A stretch of DNA of 35,221 bases from Candidatus Cacconaster equifaecalis (GTDB lineage Bacteria; Bacteroidota; Bacteroidia; Bacteroidales; UBA932). The stretch is from positions 1 through 35,221 of the forward strand of contig JAGHVE010000004.1 in NCBI GenBank assembly GCA_018064445.1. The letters run 5' to 3'. Shown in pieces: positions 1-9,534 of this stretch (its first letter is position 1; every line of letters begins with the position of its first letter). A program made the translations under genes and the position numbers. The notes beneath the pieces were generated by a model. It ran no database searches. It was given only the letters and a program-made list of their open reading frames with translations, and was not told the DNA's origin.

Positions 1-2
1 CG

Positions 3-521
3 TTCGGAGTGGAACATTCGGGCATTCTGATATCTCTTTCACAGGTGTCTGAAACGCTGTGCATCCTGCTGATACCCTTCTGCCTGCGCAGGCTGGGAAT
101 CAAGAAGGTGATGCTTATCGCAATGTTCGCCTGGTTCCTGAGATTCGCCTTTTTCGGACTCGGAAATCCCGGTGACAGGGTCTGGCTCTTCGTTCTGTCG
201 ATGATAGTCTACGGCGTTGCCTTTGACTTCTTCAATATCTCAGGCTCCCTTTTCGTCGACCAGAACACGAGTTCCTCAATGCGCTCCAGTGCGCAGGGCC
301 TCTTTATGCTGATGACCAACGGCATAGGTGCGGCGGTGGGAACCCTTGCCGCGCAGGCTGTAATCAACGCCCTTGTCAACGTCCATCCTGCCGAAACTCA
401 GGCTGTTGAAAGGATGGCCGGCTGGCAGGCGAGCTGGTACGTTTTCGCGGCATACGCGCTGATAGTGGCGGTGCTTTTCGCCATACTGTTCAAATACAGG
501 CACAATCCCCAGAACAAATAG
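3..521 (+). CDS. Nucleoside-type MFS permease (NupG/XapB-like), 3' part only
   Basis: This is the C-terminal part of a gene that begins left of the window; the frame is open to the first bases, so the listed ATG at 9 is internal. About 170 residues are visible, with hydrophobic segments near residues 8-25, 33-50, 60-78, 98-120 and 143-162, ending in a short basic cytoplasmic tail. The motif FDFFNISGSLFVD is typical of the nucleoside:H+ symporter branch of the major facilitator superfamily, so import of nucleosides across the inner membrane is the likely role. It lies 20 nt upstream of alaS on the same strand. The family call is fairly safe; the substrate is inferred from the family only. Confidence 0.75.
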   Translation, partial: FGVEHSGILISLSQVSETLCILLIPFCLRRLGIKKVMLIAMFAWFLRFAFFGLGNPGDRVWLFVLSMIVYGVAFDFFNISGSLFVDQNTSSSMRSSAQGLFMLMTNGIGAAVGTLAAQAVINALVNVHPAETQAVERMAGWQASWYVFAAYALIVAVLFAILFKYRHNPQNK

Positions 522-541
522 AATATTAGACAGATACAGAT

Positions 542-3160
542 ATGACATCAAAAGAAATCAGAAAAACCTTCACTGACTTTTTCGCTTCAAAAGGTCACAC
601 GATAGTATGTTCGGCCCCTATGGTGGTCAAGAACGACCCTACCCTGATGTTCACCAACGCAGGTATGAACCAGTTCAAGGATATCTTCCTCGGAAACGCA
701 CCGGCTGTGCACAAGCGTGTGGCCGACAGCCAGAAATGCCTCCGCGTCAGCGGAAAACACAACGACCTGGAGGAGGTTGGACACGACACTTACCATCACA
801 CGATGTTCGAGATGCTCGGAAACTGGAGTTTCGGGGATTATTTCAAGAAAGAGGCCATAGCCTGGGCGTGGGAGCTGCTTACGGAAGTCTACAAATTGCC
901 GAAAGAGAGGCTGTATGCCACCGTTTTCGAAGGTTACGCCCCTGACGGACTGGAGGAGGACACCGAGGCCAGGGAGTTCTGGCTGAACTACCTTCCTGCA
1001 GACCACATCATTCCCGGTGACAAGCACGACAATTTCTGGGAGATGGGAGACACCGGTCCGTGCGGACCCTGCAGCGAAATTCATATCGACCTGCGCTCGG
1101 AGGAAGAGATTGCGAAGGTTCCCGGCACGGAAATGGTCAACAAGGGGCATCATCTCGTCATCGAGATATGGAACCTCGTCTTTATGCAGTTCAACCGCAA
1201 GGCCAACGGCTCCCTGGAACTGCTCCCTGCAAGACACGTCGATACAGGAATGGGCCTTGAGAGGCTCTGTATGGCGCTTCAGGGGAAGAAGAGCAACTAT
1301 GACACCGATGTCTTCACCGGGATGATAGGAAAAATCTCCGAACTCAGCGGAAAGAAGTATGAGCAGGAGACACAGGTTGGCGTGGCGATGAGAGTGATAG
1401 CGGACCACATCCGTGCAATCAGTTTCTCCATCACCGACGGTCAGCTCCCCAGCAACGTCAAGGCCGGATATGTAATCCGACGGATTCTCAGGCGTGCAGT
1501 GCGCTACGGATATACGTTCCTCGGTTTCAAGGAGCCGTTCCTCTGCCGCCTCGTGCCGCAGCTCATCAGTGATATGGGAGAGGCATACCCCGAACTGAAG
1601 GAACAGCAGCAACTCGTGCAGAAGGTCATCAAGGAGGAGGAAGATGCGTTCCTCCGCACTCTTGACAAGGGTATCAAGCTGATGGACAGCATAATGGAGA
1701 AATCCAAAGGCACGAAGGTGATTGCCGGCACGGACGCTTTCACCCTGTACGATACGTTCGGATTCCCCATCGACCTGACGGAACTTATCGCCGGGGAGAA
1801 CGGATATACCGTCGATATGGAGGGGTTCAACGTCGAACTGGGCAAGCAGAAGGAACGTGCCCGCAACGCCACCGCAATCGAGAACGGTGACTGGGTGAAT
1901 GTGCATAACATTGAGAACGTGGAATTTACCGGATATGACGGCACTTCGCTGGAAGGAGCCCTGCTGGCCCGTCACAGGGTTGTCAAGGCAAAAGGCAAGG
2001 AATTCTGCCAGATAGTGTTTGACCGCACACCGTTCTACGGTGAGATGGGAGGCGAGGTAGGAGACAGCGGATATATGGTTTCCGCTTCCGGAGAAAAGAT
2101 ATCCATAGTGAACACAGTCAAGGAGAACAACCTGACAATCCATATAGCGGAGCGCATACCTGCAGACTGCAACGGGACTTTCACCCTTGTGGTCGATGCC
2201 GCCAGAAGGCAGGCGATTTCAAACAACCACAGCTGCACTCACCTTCTGCACCAGGCACTCCGCGAAATTCTCGGCACTCACGTCGAGCAGAAAGGTTCGT
2301 TCGTCTGTGACAAATATTTCCGTTTCGACTTCTCGCATTTCGAGAAGATGTCCGATGAGCAGCTACGACAGGTGGAGAAGAGGGTGAACGGACTGATTCG
2401 ACTGAACAATCCTCTCCAGGAGAACCGCAACGCCACGATGGAGCAGGCCCGCCAGATGGGGGCGATGGCTCTTTTCGGTGAAAAATACGGTGACAGGGTG
2501 AGAGTTGTCCGTTTCGGGGAGAGCGTCGAACTCTGCGGAGGCTGCCATACGGGTGCAACCGGAAATATCGGTCTGTTCAAGGTCGTTTCCGAAAGCGCGG
2601 TGGCGGCGGGAATCAGGAGAATCGAGGCTGTTACCGGAGTTGAGGCTGAAGCGATGGTCGACAATCTTCAGGATACCGTCAGGACAGCCCGTTCCTTCTT
2701 CAACAATGTACCCGACCTTGCCGGAGCCATCAGGAAGATGGTTGAGGAAAACGAGGCATACAAAAAACAGATGGATCAGATTGCAAAGGAGAGGACCCTC
2801 GCCTTCAAGAAGTCCCTCGTGGAGGGAGCCAAAGCCGTGAACGGTCGCAACATAGTGGAACTCAGCGGCACTGACGTAGACTTCGGTATGCTCAGGAACG
2901 CTGCGGTGATGCTCCAGAAAGAGGTTGAGAATCTGGTGATTGCCGCGGCTCTTCTTACGGCGGGCAAACCCCAGCTGCTGCTGATGTACAGCGCTGATCT
3001 GGTCGCCGCGGGGAAGAATGCACAGACCGACATCAAGGATGCCGCCAGACTCATTCAGGGCGGTGGCGGAGGAAATGCCTCCCTCGCCACGGCGGGCGGC
3101 AAGGATGCGGACTCCCTTTCCGCCGCATTGGAGACACTCAAGACCCTCGCTCTCAAATAA
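542..3160 (+). CDS. alaS: Alanyl-tRNA synthetase
   Basis: AlaS charges tRNA-Ala with alanine in the cytoplasm and edits Ser- or Gly-mischarged tRNA. The 872-residue length is normal for bacterial AlaS. The class II catalytic core is N-terminal, with the motif [11 protein letters not shown] near residue 38. The editing domain is shown by the zinc-site histidines in HSCTHLLH near residue 562 and by CGGCH near 665, followed by GNIG and RIEAVTG. The last ~150 residues contain a coiled segment and the glycine-rich [10 protein letters not shown] of the C-Ala domain. The ATG start follows a short 20-nt gap after the permease. The stop TAA is in the same frame as the next gene, 6 nt before its GTG start. 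Confident call. Confidence 0.98.
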   Translation: MTSKEIRKTFTDFFASKGHTIVCSAPMVVKNDPTLMFTNAGMNQFKDIFLGNAPAVHKRVADSQKCLRVSGKHNDLEEVGHDTYHHTMFEMLGNWSFGDYFKKEAIAWAWELLTEVYKLPKERLYATVFEGYAPDGLEEDTEAREFWLNYLPADHIIPGDKHDNFWEMGDTGPCGPCSEIHIDLRSEEEIAKVPGTEMVNKGHHLVIEIWNLVFMQFNRKANGSLELLPARHVDTGMGLERLCMALQGKKSNYDTDVFTGMIGKISELSGKKYEQETQVGVAMRVIADHIRAISFSITDGQLPSNVKAGYVIRRILRRAVRYGYTFLGFKEPFLCRLVPQLISDMGEAYPELKEQQQLVQKVIKEEEDAFLRTLDKGIKLMDSIMEKSKGTKVIAGTDAFTLYDTFGFPIDLTELIAGENGYTVDMEGFNVELGKQKERARNATAIENGDWVNVHNIENVEFTGYDGTSLEGALLARHRVVKAKGKEFCQIVFDRTPFYGEMGGEVGDSGYMVSASGEKISIVNTVKENNLTIHIAERIPADCNGTFTLVVDAARRQAISNNHSCTHLLHQALREILGTHVEQKGSFVCDKYFRFDFSHFEKMSDEQLRQVEKRVNGLIRLNNPLQENRNATMEQARQMGAMALFGEKYGDRVRVVRFGESVELCGGCHTGATGNIGLFKVVSESAVAAGIRRIEAVTGVEAEAMVDNLQDTVRTARSFFNNVPDLAGAIRKMVEENEAYKKQMDQIAKERTLAFKKSLVEGAKAVNGRNIVELSGTDVDFGMLRNAAVMLQKEVENLVIAAALLTAGKPQLLLMYSADLVAAGKNAQTDIKDAARLIQGGGGGNASLATAGGKDADSLSAALETLKTLALK

Positions 3161-3166
3161 CAGGTT

Positions 3167-5596
3167 GTGAAGAAACTTGACAGACACCTCATACTCGCGT
3201 TCATAGGACCGTTCTTCGCAGTCCTGCTCGTCGTCACGTTCGCCCTCTCCCTGCAGTTTCTCTGGAGGTACATCGACGAACTGGTCGGCAAGGGGCTGGG
3301 GCTCGGAGTCATCCTGGAATTCCTGGGATGGGGTGCCTGTACGCTGCTTCCCCTGTCAATGCCCCTCGCATCCCTGCTGGCCTCCATAATGACGCTCGGA
3401 GGACTTGGGGAACACAACGAACTGCTGGCGATGAAGGCGGCCGGAATATCTCTCCAGAGAATCCTGATGCCCGTGATAATAGTGTCAGCTGCAATCAGCA
3501 TAGGGGCGTTTTTCGTGGCGAACAATCTGGTGCCGCTCTCCTACAACAAGATATACACCTTGAGGGAGGACATTGCGCGCACGAAGGAGGAAATCAAGAT
3601 ACCCTCCGGAACATTCTACGACGGAATCGACGGATATGTCATGAGAATCGAATCGGTGGATGACAACGGGATGATGCACAATCTCATCGTGTACGACCAC
3701 ACCTCTATCAACGGCGGAAATACCAAGATGACGCTGGCCGATTCCGGTTCCATCCGCATCACTCCCGACAAGAAAAACCTGATATTCGACCTTTACGACG
3801 GATGCTCGTACGAAGAGACGAACACTATGAATTACAGGGACACCACCCTGCAGCTGAGCCGTGCGAAATTCAACCGCCAGAATCTGATAATCCCTCTTGA
3901 AAACTATGGTTTCACCCGTTCCGGAGAAGACCGGTACGGTGACGAGGTGATGTCCAAGGGGCTGAGAACCCTGAGACAGGACAGGGATTCCCTCCAGCGT
4001 GTGTTTGACACCCTCATCACAGCCCAGCACAGGCGTTTTCTGTACAGCTCGGGGCTTACTTTCGCCAACCAGTTTGACAGCGTGAGCGTGGCGAAAAGGC
4101 ATATCAGCGGAAAGATAGATTTGGAGATTCTTTATGAAAAAGATTCTCTCGAACTGAGGAGAAGCGCCGTCCGTTCGGCGGCAGACCGTTCTTCCAACAC
4201 GGACGAGATGCTGGAGACATTCGGACGGGAAGGGGAGAGATACGTCATTCCAACCCGCAGGATAGACATAGAAAGTTTCCGCAAGTTCACCCTTTCCCTC
4301 GCCTGCCTGCTCTTCTTCTTCGTGGGGGCTCCGCTCGGGGCAATCATCCGCAAGGGAGGTCTCGGGACGCCGGTAATCATTTCGATATTCTTCTTCATCG
4401 TATATTACATCATCGACACCATCGGGAAGAGGCTTGCCAACAAGGGGGCGATCACGCCGTTCGAAGGTACGATAGTCTCGACGCTCGTCCTCCTGCCCAT
4501 AGGCATATTTCTTATGAGAAAATCAACTCAGGATTCCGGCCTGTTCAATCTGGATACCTACAGGGACTGGATCAAATATTGGACAAGGAAAGTTGTCAAG
4601 GTCTACCACAGGACTCTCAACCGGTTCAGCGGCAAAGGCGCGAAAATCAGGATTGTCTATATGGGAACCCCGGAATTTGCCGTGGCTCCGCTGGATGCCC
4701 TGATGCACAGTGAATTCGAGGTGGTGGGAGTTGTCACCGTGGCGGACAAGCCGAGCGGAAGGGGGATGCAGGTCAACCAGAGTGCGGTAAAGAAATATGC
4801 GGTTGAGAACAATATTCCGGTCCTGCAGCCGGTGAGCCTTAAAGATCCGGAATTCCTGGCACAACTCGCCTCGTTCAATGCCAACGTGTTTGTGGTGGTG
4901 GCCTTCAGGATGCTGCCAAAGGAGGTCTGGTCGATGCCTGCCCTTGGAACCTTCAACCTCCACGCCTCCCTTCTCCCGCAGTACAGGGGTGCGGCTCCGA
5001 TCAACTGGGCGATAATCAACGGTGAGAAGTTCACCGGAGTGACGACGTTTATGATAGACGAGCAGATAGATACCGGTAAAATCATATATCAGGAGGCCTG
5101 TTCAATCGAGGATTACGATGATGCCGGTTCCCTCCACGACAAACTGATGAAGATGGGTAGCGCACTTGTTCTCAAGACGGTCGATGCAATTGAGAACCGC
5201 TCTGTCAAGCTGCAGGAGCAGGTGATGCCCTTCAACCGTGCGCCGCGTGTCGCTCCCAAACTGACCAGGGAGACAGGAAAGATAGACTGGAGCGCCGGCG
5301 CAAGGGTCGTCAATCTCCTCATAAGGGGTCTCAGCCCATATCCGGTTGCGTACTCGACATTGGTCTTTGAAGATAAAGTCTTGAATGTAAAGATATTCGA
5401 GGCATACGCAGTGAGCGATAACAATTATTCCGTCCCTGAAGGGACCATCCGTACCGACGGGAAGAGTTTCCTCGAAGTCAAGTGCGGCAGCGGTGCCCTG
5501 CGCATTCTGAGCCTGCAGCTTGCAGGGAAGAAACGGATGGATGTGGCGGCATTCCTTGCCGGTTTCAGGGATATTGAAAATTACAGGTTCGTCTGA
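3167..5596 (+). CDS. LptG permease - methionyl-tRNA formyltransferase fusion (LptG-Fmt)
   Basis: One uninterrupted 809-residue ORF joins two usually separate proteins. Residues 1 to about 470 are an LptF/LptG (YjgP/YjgQ) permease, part of the transporter that lifts LPS from the inner membrane. It has membrane segments near 8-30, 48-75, 98-120, 371-391, 396-413 and 426-446, the loop GGLGEHNELLAMKAAGIS, and a periplasmic domain between. Residues about 493-809 are a complete Fmt, which formylates initiator Met-tRNA: YMGTPEFAV at 498, FNLHASLLPQYRGAAPI at 596 with N597 and H599, and the Asp in IDTGK (D635). The GTG start is the first possible start after an in-frame TAA. No in-frame ATG, GTG or TTG lies in the linker from 4541 until the ATG at 4661, which would remove the first Fmt strand. 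The LptG C-terminus is cytoplasmic, so the fusion is topologically sensible. Confidence 0.93.
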   Translation: MKKLDRHLILAFIGPFFAVLLVVTFALSLQFLWRYIDELVGKGLGLGVILEFLGWGACTLLPLSMPLASLLASIMTLGGLGEHNELLAMKAAGISLQRILMPVIIVSAAISIGAFFVANNLVPLSYNKIYTLREDIARTKEEIKIPSGTFYDGIDGYVMRIESVDDNGMMHNLIVYDHTSINGGNTKMTLADSGSIRITPDKKNLIFDLYDGCSYEETNTMNYRDTTLQLSRAKFNRQNLIIPLENYGFTRSGEDRYGDEVMSKGLRTLRQDRDSLQRVFDTLITAQHRRFLYSSGLTFANQFDSVSVAKRHISGKIDLEILYEKDSLELRRSAVRSAADRSSNTDEMLETFGREGERYVIPTRRIDIESFRKFTLSLACLLFFFVGAPLGAIIRKGGLGTPVIISIFFFIVYYIIDTIGKRLANKGAITPFEGTIVSTLVLLPIGIFLMRKSTQDSGLFNLDTYRDWIKYWTRKVVKVYHRTLNRFSGKGAKIRIVYMGTPEFAVAPLDALMHSEFEVVGVVTVADKPSGRGMQVNQSAVKKYAVENNIPVLQPVSLKDPEFLAQLASFNANVFVVVAFRMLPKEVWSMPALGTFNLHASLLPQYRGAAPINWAIINGEKFTGVTTFMIDEQIDTGKIIYQEACSIEDYDDAGSLHDKLMKMGSALVLKTVDAIENRSVKLQEQVMPFNRAPRVAPKLTRETGKIDWSAGARVVNLLIRGLSPYPVAYSTLVFEDKVLNVKIFEAYAVSDNNYSVPEGTIRTDGKSFLEVKCGSGALRILSLQLAGKKRMDVAAFLAGFRDIENYRFV

Positions 5597-6444
5597 TGAT
5601 TGACCTGCCCTTTTCCGAGTTCGGATTCCTTGATTTCGGGGCGGTCGGTGTTCACAGGGCCTCCGAGGTGGAGCAGACCTATCTCCACTGCCTTGAAAAG
5701 GGGTATTTCGCGCAGATGTCATATCTCTCCCGCAATCTTGAAAAGAGATTCGACCCCACTCTTCTGGTGGAGGGTGCGCAGACGGCGCTCTGTTTCCTTG
5801 CCCCATACGGAAAGCCTGCGGGGGGCGTGGCCGGGTTCGCCTGCGGGAGAGACTATCATAAAGTTGTCAGGGACAAGCTGTTTCAGGTCATTTCCTTTCT
5901 CAGGGAACAGTCCCCTGATTTCAAGGGACGTCCGTTTGTTGACAGCGCCCCTCTGCTTGAGCGTTACTGGGCGGCCGGGGCAGGACTCGGGTTCATCGGC
6001 CGGAACAGGTTCCTGATTTCTCCCGTATGGGGTCTGAGGACAATTATCGGGGTGATTCTGTGCAATGTTCCCGCATCTGAATTTCCGATGCACTCTCCTC
6101 TTGAAGTCAGGGATTGCGGCCATTGCGGCCGATGCGTTTCCGCCTGTCCGGGAGGTGCGCTTGACGACCCCTGCGGATTGGATGCCGGAAAGTGCGTGTC
6201 CTACCATACGGTGGAGGCCGCCCCGCAGGAGACTCTGCCTGAGGTGGATTGCCGCGGCTGGGTTTTCGGATGCGAGGAATGTCTCAAAGTTTGTCCGTGG
6301 AACAGGGATATCCCTTCCTGGCCGGAATTCGAAACACACAGGACTCTGCTGGAAAATACCGACTGGAGAGCCCTGTCCGATGAAGAATTTCAGGCTCTTC
6401 TCGGAGATTCGGGACTGATGCGTTCCCGCAGGTTTGGAATATAA
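5596..6444 (+). CDS. queG: Epoxyqueuosine reductase
   Basis: QueG carries out the last step of queuosine biosynthesis, reducing epoxyqueuosine in the tRNA anticodon with a cobalamin cofactor and two [4Fe-4S] clusters. Visible are an N-terminal QueG-type domain, the segment GAGLGFIGRN near residue 130, and the two cluster motifs CGHCGRCVSACP (about 175) and CEECLKVCPW (about 225). At 282 residues it is shorter than the E. coli enzyme because the C-terminal helical-repeat extension is missing, as in many other phyla. The start overlaps the stop of the LptG-Fmt ORF (TGATG), which points to translational coupling. Firm call. Confidence 0.93.
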   Translation: MIDLPFSEFGFLDFGAVGVHRASEVEQTYLHCLEKGYFAQMSYLSRNLEKRFDPTLLVEGAQTALCFLAPYGKPAGGVAGFACGRDYHKVVRDKLFQVISFLREQSPDFKGRPFVDSAPLLERYWAAGAGLGFIGRNRFLISPVWGLRTIIGVILCNVPASEFPMHSPLEVRDCGHCGRCVSACPGGALDDPCGLDAGKCVSYHTVEAAPQETLPEVDCRGWVFGCEECLKVCPWNRDIPSWPEFETHRTLLENTDWRALSDEEFQALLGDSGLMRSRRFGI

Positions 6445-6451
6445 ATTGTAA

Positions 6452-7396
6452 TTGTCTAACTTCGCTTGTTTCAAAGCGTATTGCAAAGTGGACGGAAAAT
6501 GGAAAATAGGGAAAGTTGTAGGCTGGCTGGGAATCATCAGCCTGCTGCTTTTCTGCTCGTTTTTCTATGCCTTTGCGTACGTGTTCGACCTTCATACGCC
6601 CAAATCGATATACCTCGAAAGGGAAAACCGGAAGATAGCCTCAAAGTTGGAACTTCTCGGCCAGCAGGCCGCCAACGAAGACCTTCTCCTGTATGACATC
6701 CAGAGAAGGGACAACATTGTCTACCGCCCGATTTTCGGGATGGACGTGATTTCTGACGAAGTGAGAAATGCCGGCATCGGAGGTGAGGACAGATATGCCG
6801 GATATGAGGGGTTCGACCACAGCGACGTGATGGTGGAGACGGCAAGGAATGTGGATATGCTGGCAAAGAAGGTTTATATCCAGTCCCGTTCCTTCGATGA
6901 CGTTGAACTTCTTGCAAAGAGGGCGGATGATATGGCATCCTGCGTCCCGTCCCTGAATCCCGTCGCCCCCAAGTCGAGGAATTCCATCTCCAGTCCATTC
7001 GGCTACAGGATGCATCCCATAAAAAGGATGATAATATTCCATTCGGGGCTGGATTTCAGGGGAGAGAAGGGCGAACCCGTCTATGCCGCAGGCAGCGGAG
7101 TGGTCGAAAGTGTCCTTCGCGGGTATTACGGATACGGAGAGGTTGTAGTCATCAATCACGGATTCGGCTACAAGACAAGATATGCCCATCTCTCGTCAAT
7201 CCTTGTCAGGGAGGGGGAGAGTGTCACCAAGGGCGACCAGATTGCAACTATGGGAAGAAGCGGGCAGTCGACCGGCGTTCATCTGCACTATGAGGTCATC
7301 TACAGGGGAAGGCATATGAATCCCTACAACTTCATCAACACGAAAATGTCGTTGGAAGAGTACCGTTCGATTGTCAGACCTTCAAAGAGAGGATAG
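6452..7396 (+). CDS. M23 family metallopeptidase with membrane anchor (active-site residues intact)
   Basis: This is a LytM/M23-type zinc peptidase, a family that cuts peptidoglycan peptide cross-links or activates amidases. There is a membrane segment at about residues 28-48, a helical periplasmic stretch, and a C-terminal M23 domain from about 178. Zinc and catalytic motifs are complete: HSGLDF (HxxxD), YAHL, and VHLHYEV (HxH). The domain opens with the usual ISSPFGYRMHP. The start is uncertain: the ORF begins with TTG at 6452, with no clear ribosome site, and an in-frame GTG lies at 6488. It sits 7 nt after queG and 3 nt before a second M23 gene. Confidence 0.9.
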   Translation: MSNFACFKAYCKVDGKWKIGKVVGWLGIISLLLFCSFFYAFAYVFDLHTPKSIYLERENRKIASKLELLGQQAANEDLLLYDIQRRDNIVYRPIFGMDVISDEVRNAGIGGEDRYAGYEGFDHSDVMVETARNVDMLAKKVYIQSRSFDDVELLAKRADDMASCVPSLNPVAPKSRNSISSPFGYRMHPIKRMIIFHSGLDFRGEKGEPVYAAGSGVVESVLRGYYGYGEVVVINHGFGYKTRYAHLSSILVREGESVTKGDQIATMGRSGQSTGVHLHYEVIYRGRHMNPYNFINTKMSLEEYRSIVRPSKRG

Positions 7397-7399
7397 AGG

Positions 7400-8317
7400 A
7401 TGGACAGGGGCAGGATATATGGAATAGTTCGGACGGTTACCAAATATGTCGGACTGGGAATCGGGATAGCGGTTGTCAGTTATGTCAGTGTGGCGCTGAG
7501 CGTCAGCACCGAGAATGAGAAGCGGCTTATGTCCGAGAATCAGGCTCTGAAGGAGGAGTACGAAAATCTGAGGGAGAAGATGGAGTTGGTCGGAAGCGTC
7601 ATATCGGACCTCGAAGTGCGGGACAGAACCATCTACCGCGACGTGTTCAATGCGGACCTGCCTGCCGGGACGGCGGAACCGGACACCTCTGAACTGCAGG
7701 TCGGGAACCTGTTCGACAAGAGCGCCGAAGAACTGGTGTGGGAGACATACGTGAAGGGACGCAAGATTGATTTCACCGTATCCCGGGTTAACGGATGGCT
7801 CGAAAACATTAACGCCAACCTGCTCGAAAGGGGGAAGAAGGCGACGGCACTGCCCTCCATACTGCCCATAGCGGACTTCGAACTTATGCAGACAGGTGCC
7901 TCGACGGGGCAGAAATTCAGCCCTTTCTTCAAGACGTTGAAACAGCACGACGGAATGGACATAATGGCTCCGATAGGTACGGACGTGTTATGTACGGCGG
8001 ACGGGACGGTGACCGGAATATCCAGGTCGGCCAGGGGGCTGGGCAACACCGTGACCGTGACCCACACTGACGGATATAAGACCGTGTATGCCCATCTGGG
8101 CGAGATTTCGGTTCCCTTGGGACGGAGCGTCAGACAGGGGACCCGGCTCGGAAAAGTCGGCATCTCGGGTTCCTGTTTCGCCGCCTGCCTTCATTACGAG
8201 GTCTGGAAAGGAGGGCTGTGCCAGGACCCCGTATTCTATTTCTTCGCAAATCTGGACCCGGTCAGTTTCAGGGACGTGGCGATGACCGCGATGACTACCG
8301 GACAGGCAATGGACTGA
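7400..8317 (+). CDS. M23-like protein with His-to-Cys change in the HxH motif
   Basis: This is a second LytM/M23 protein (305 residues) directly after the first. It has a membrane segment at about residues 15-33, a coiled coil at about 34-75, and a C-terminal M23 fold. The HxxxD zinc motif (QHDGMDI) and the YAHL histidine are present. The final motif reads AACLHYEV where the intact neighbour reads GVHLHYEV, so the first His of HxH is Cys. In LytM that His (His291) is catalytic while the second is a zinc ligand. Zinc binding may persist, but normal hydrolysis is doubtful. The architecture (TM, coiled coil, degenerate LytM) recalls EnvC/NlpD-type amidase activators; that role is inference. Confidence 0.85.
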   Translation: MDRGRIYGIVRTVTKYVGLGIGIAVVSYVSVALSVSTENEKRLMSENQALKEEYENLREKMELVGSVISDLEVRDRTIYRDVFNADLPAGTAEPDTSELQVGNLFDKSAEELVWETYVKGRKIDFTVSRVNGWLENINANLLERGKKATALPSILPIADFELMQTGASTGQKFSPFFKTLKQHDGMDIMAPIGTDVLCTADGTVTGISRSARGLGNTVTVTHTDGYKTVYAHLGEISVPLGRSVRQGTRLGKVGISGSCFAACLHYEVWKGGLCQDPVFYFFANLDPVSFRDVAMTAMTTGQAMD

Positions 8318-8326
8318 AATATTCAA

Positions 8327-8653
8327 ATGTTTATGGAAACAAAACTTTTATACACAATGGGAGAAGTCGCACAGATGCTGGGGCAGGAACCCTCGGCCGT
8401 GCGCTATTGGTCAAACTTTTTTTCAAAATACGTCAAGCCTGAGCGTAATGCCAAGGGAAACAGGCTTTACCATCCTCAGGACGTGGAATGTCTCAAAACC
8501 GTGCAATATCTGCTGAAGGAGAAGGGGATGACTCTCGACGGTGTCGCCAGGCGTCTTGCGTCCGACAAGGCCGGAGTGGACAAGACTATGGCGGTCGTCG
8601 AATCGCTGACAAAAATTAAGGCCCAACTTGAGGAAATATACTCAAGTCTGTAG
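8327..8653 (+). CDS. MerR family transcriptional regulator
   Basis: This is a small DNA-binding protein of 108 residues with an N-terminal MerR winged helix-turn-helix: LYTMGEVAQMLGQEPSAVRYW for the HTH and GNRLYHPQDVECLKTVQYLL for the wing and following helices. A short C-terminal helix suits dimerisation, and no effector domain is visible. Two in-frame ATGs six bases apart (8327 and 8333) could serve as start. MerR proteins of this size next to an M23 peptidase and near alaS are a recurring Bacteroidota arrangement. The regulated genes are unknown. Confidence 0.88.
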   Translation: MFMETKLLYTMGEVAQMLGQEPSAVRYWSNFFSKYVKPERNAKGNRLYHPQDVECLKTVQYLLKEKGMTLDGVARRLASDKAGVDKTMAVVESLTKIKAQLEEIYSSL

Positions 8654-8665
8654 AATCTTTTTTAT

Positions 8666-8673
8666 TAACTTTG
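8666..8673 (+). promoter_or_regulatory. Bacteroidota-type -7 promoter element
   Basis: TAACTTTG matches the TAnnTTTG -7 consensus, 39 nt before the start of the zinc-ribbon gene, in the only real gap (58 nt) between merR and that gene. No convincing -33 TTTG lies at the usual 19-21 nt spacing, so this rests on the -7 box and its position. If real, it starts a transcript that could include dnaB and downstream genes. Confidence 0.5.
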
Positions 8674-8711
8674 CAGGTTGAACTCAAGAAAAATCCAATA
8701 TATCTACAAAT

Positions 8712-9530
8712 ATGGCTACTAACAAGGCAAAAAAAATCGCTACCCCCATCGATGAAAAGGAAACGTTCGTCTCACTTCAGAAAAATATGGTTGAAACGGA
8801 CGCGGTCGCAATGGAGGAGAAACTGCGTACTTTGTACAAAATTCAGCTGACAGACAGCAAAATAGATAAAATCCACCTGCTCAGGGGAGAACTTCCGCTT
8901 GAAGTGCAGGACCTCGAAGATGAAATCGCCGGCCTGCAGACCCGCATAGCGAACGCCGAGGATGAAATCAAGAAATTGGAGAAGGCCAATTCAGAAAACC
9001 GCACGACAATCGGGAATGCAAAGGAGGCTATCGCCAAATACGAGGAGCAGAGGAACAACGTAAAGAACAACCGGGAATATGATTCTCTCACAAAAGAGAT
9101 TGAGTTTCAGGACCTTGACCAGCAGGTTTGCCAGAAACGGATCAAGGAGAACGACATCAGCATCCTTGAGAAGAAGGAGACCGTGGAGAATGCAAGACAA
9201 CTCCTCGAACTGAGGACAAGCGATCTGGAGGAGAAGAAGAAGGAACTTGAGACCATCGTTGAAGAGACGGCCAAGGAGGAGGAGGAACTCCTGAAGGAGA
9301 AAGAGGCTCTCGCTGAAAAAGTTGACCGGAGGATGCTGGTGGCTTATGACCGCGTGCGTTCAAACGCCCACAACCATCTTGCGGTGGTGACGGTGAAGAG
9401 GGATGCCTGCGGCGGCTGTTTCAACAAGATTCCGCCCCAGAAGCAGCTCGACATCAAGGAAAGCAAGAAAATCATAGTTTGCGAATATTGCGGACGAATA
9501 CTTGTAAGTTCAGAGTTCGAGCAGGAGTAG
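8712..9530 (+). CDS. Coiled-coil zinc-ribbon protein (C4-type, CT398-like)
   Basis: This 272-residue protein is dominated by a long, highly charged coiled coil (about residues 30-215). It ends in a C4 zinc ribbon: ACGGCFNKIPPQ, then VCEYCGRIL about 25 residues later, giving the CxxC...CxxC pattern. The family is widespread and often annotated as a possible nucleic-acid-binding protein; the structurally known relative CT398 from Chlamydia has been linked to sigma-54 and secretion components. No enzymatic motif is present. It lies downstream of a candidate -7 element and only 4 nt before dnaB. The exact role is unknown. Confidence 0.85.
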   Translation: MATNKAKKIATPIDEKETFVSLQKNMVETDAVAMEEKLRTLYKIQLTDSKIDKIHLLRGELPLEVQDLEDEIAGLQTRIANAEDEIKKLEKANSENRTTIGNAKEAIAKYEEQRNNVKNNREYDSLTKEIEFQDLDQQVCQKRIKENDISILEKKETVENARQLLELRTSDLEEKKKELETIVEETAKEEEELLKEKEALAEKVDRRMLVAYDRVRSNAHNHLAVVTVKRDACGGCFNKIPPQKQLDIKESKKIIVCEYCGRILVSSEFEQE

Positions 9531-9534
9531 ACGG

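Noticed and set aside
587-2143. 518-aa minus-strand ORF opposite alaS
   Set aside because: It lies wholly antisense to a clear alaS gene, has no recognisable motifs, and is a typical codon-bias shadow.
4661-5596. Separate fmt gene starting at the ATG at 4661
   Set aside because: This start would begin at the Met of YMGTPEFAV and remove the first beta strand (IRIVY); no other common start codon exists in the linker and the frame is open from lptG. Retained as part of the fusion ORF.
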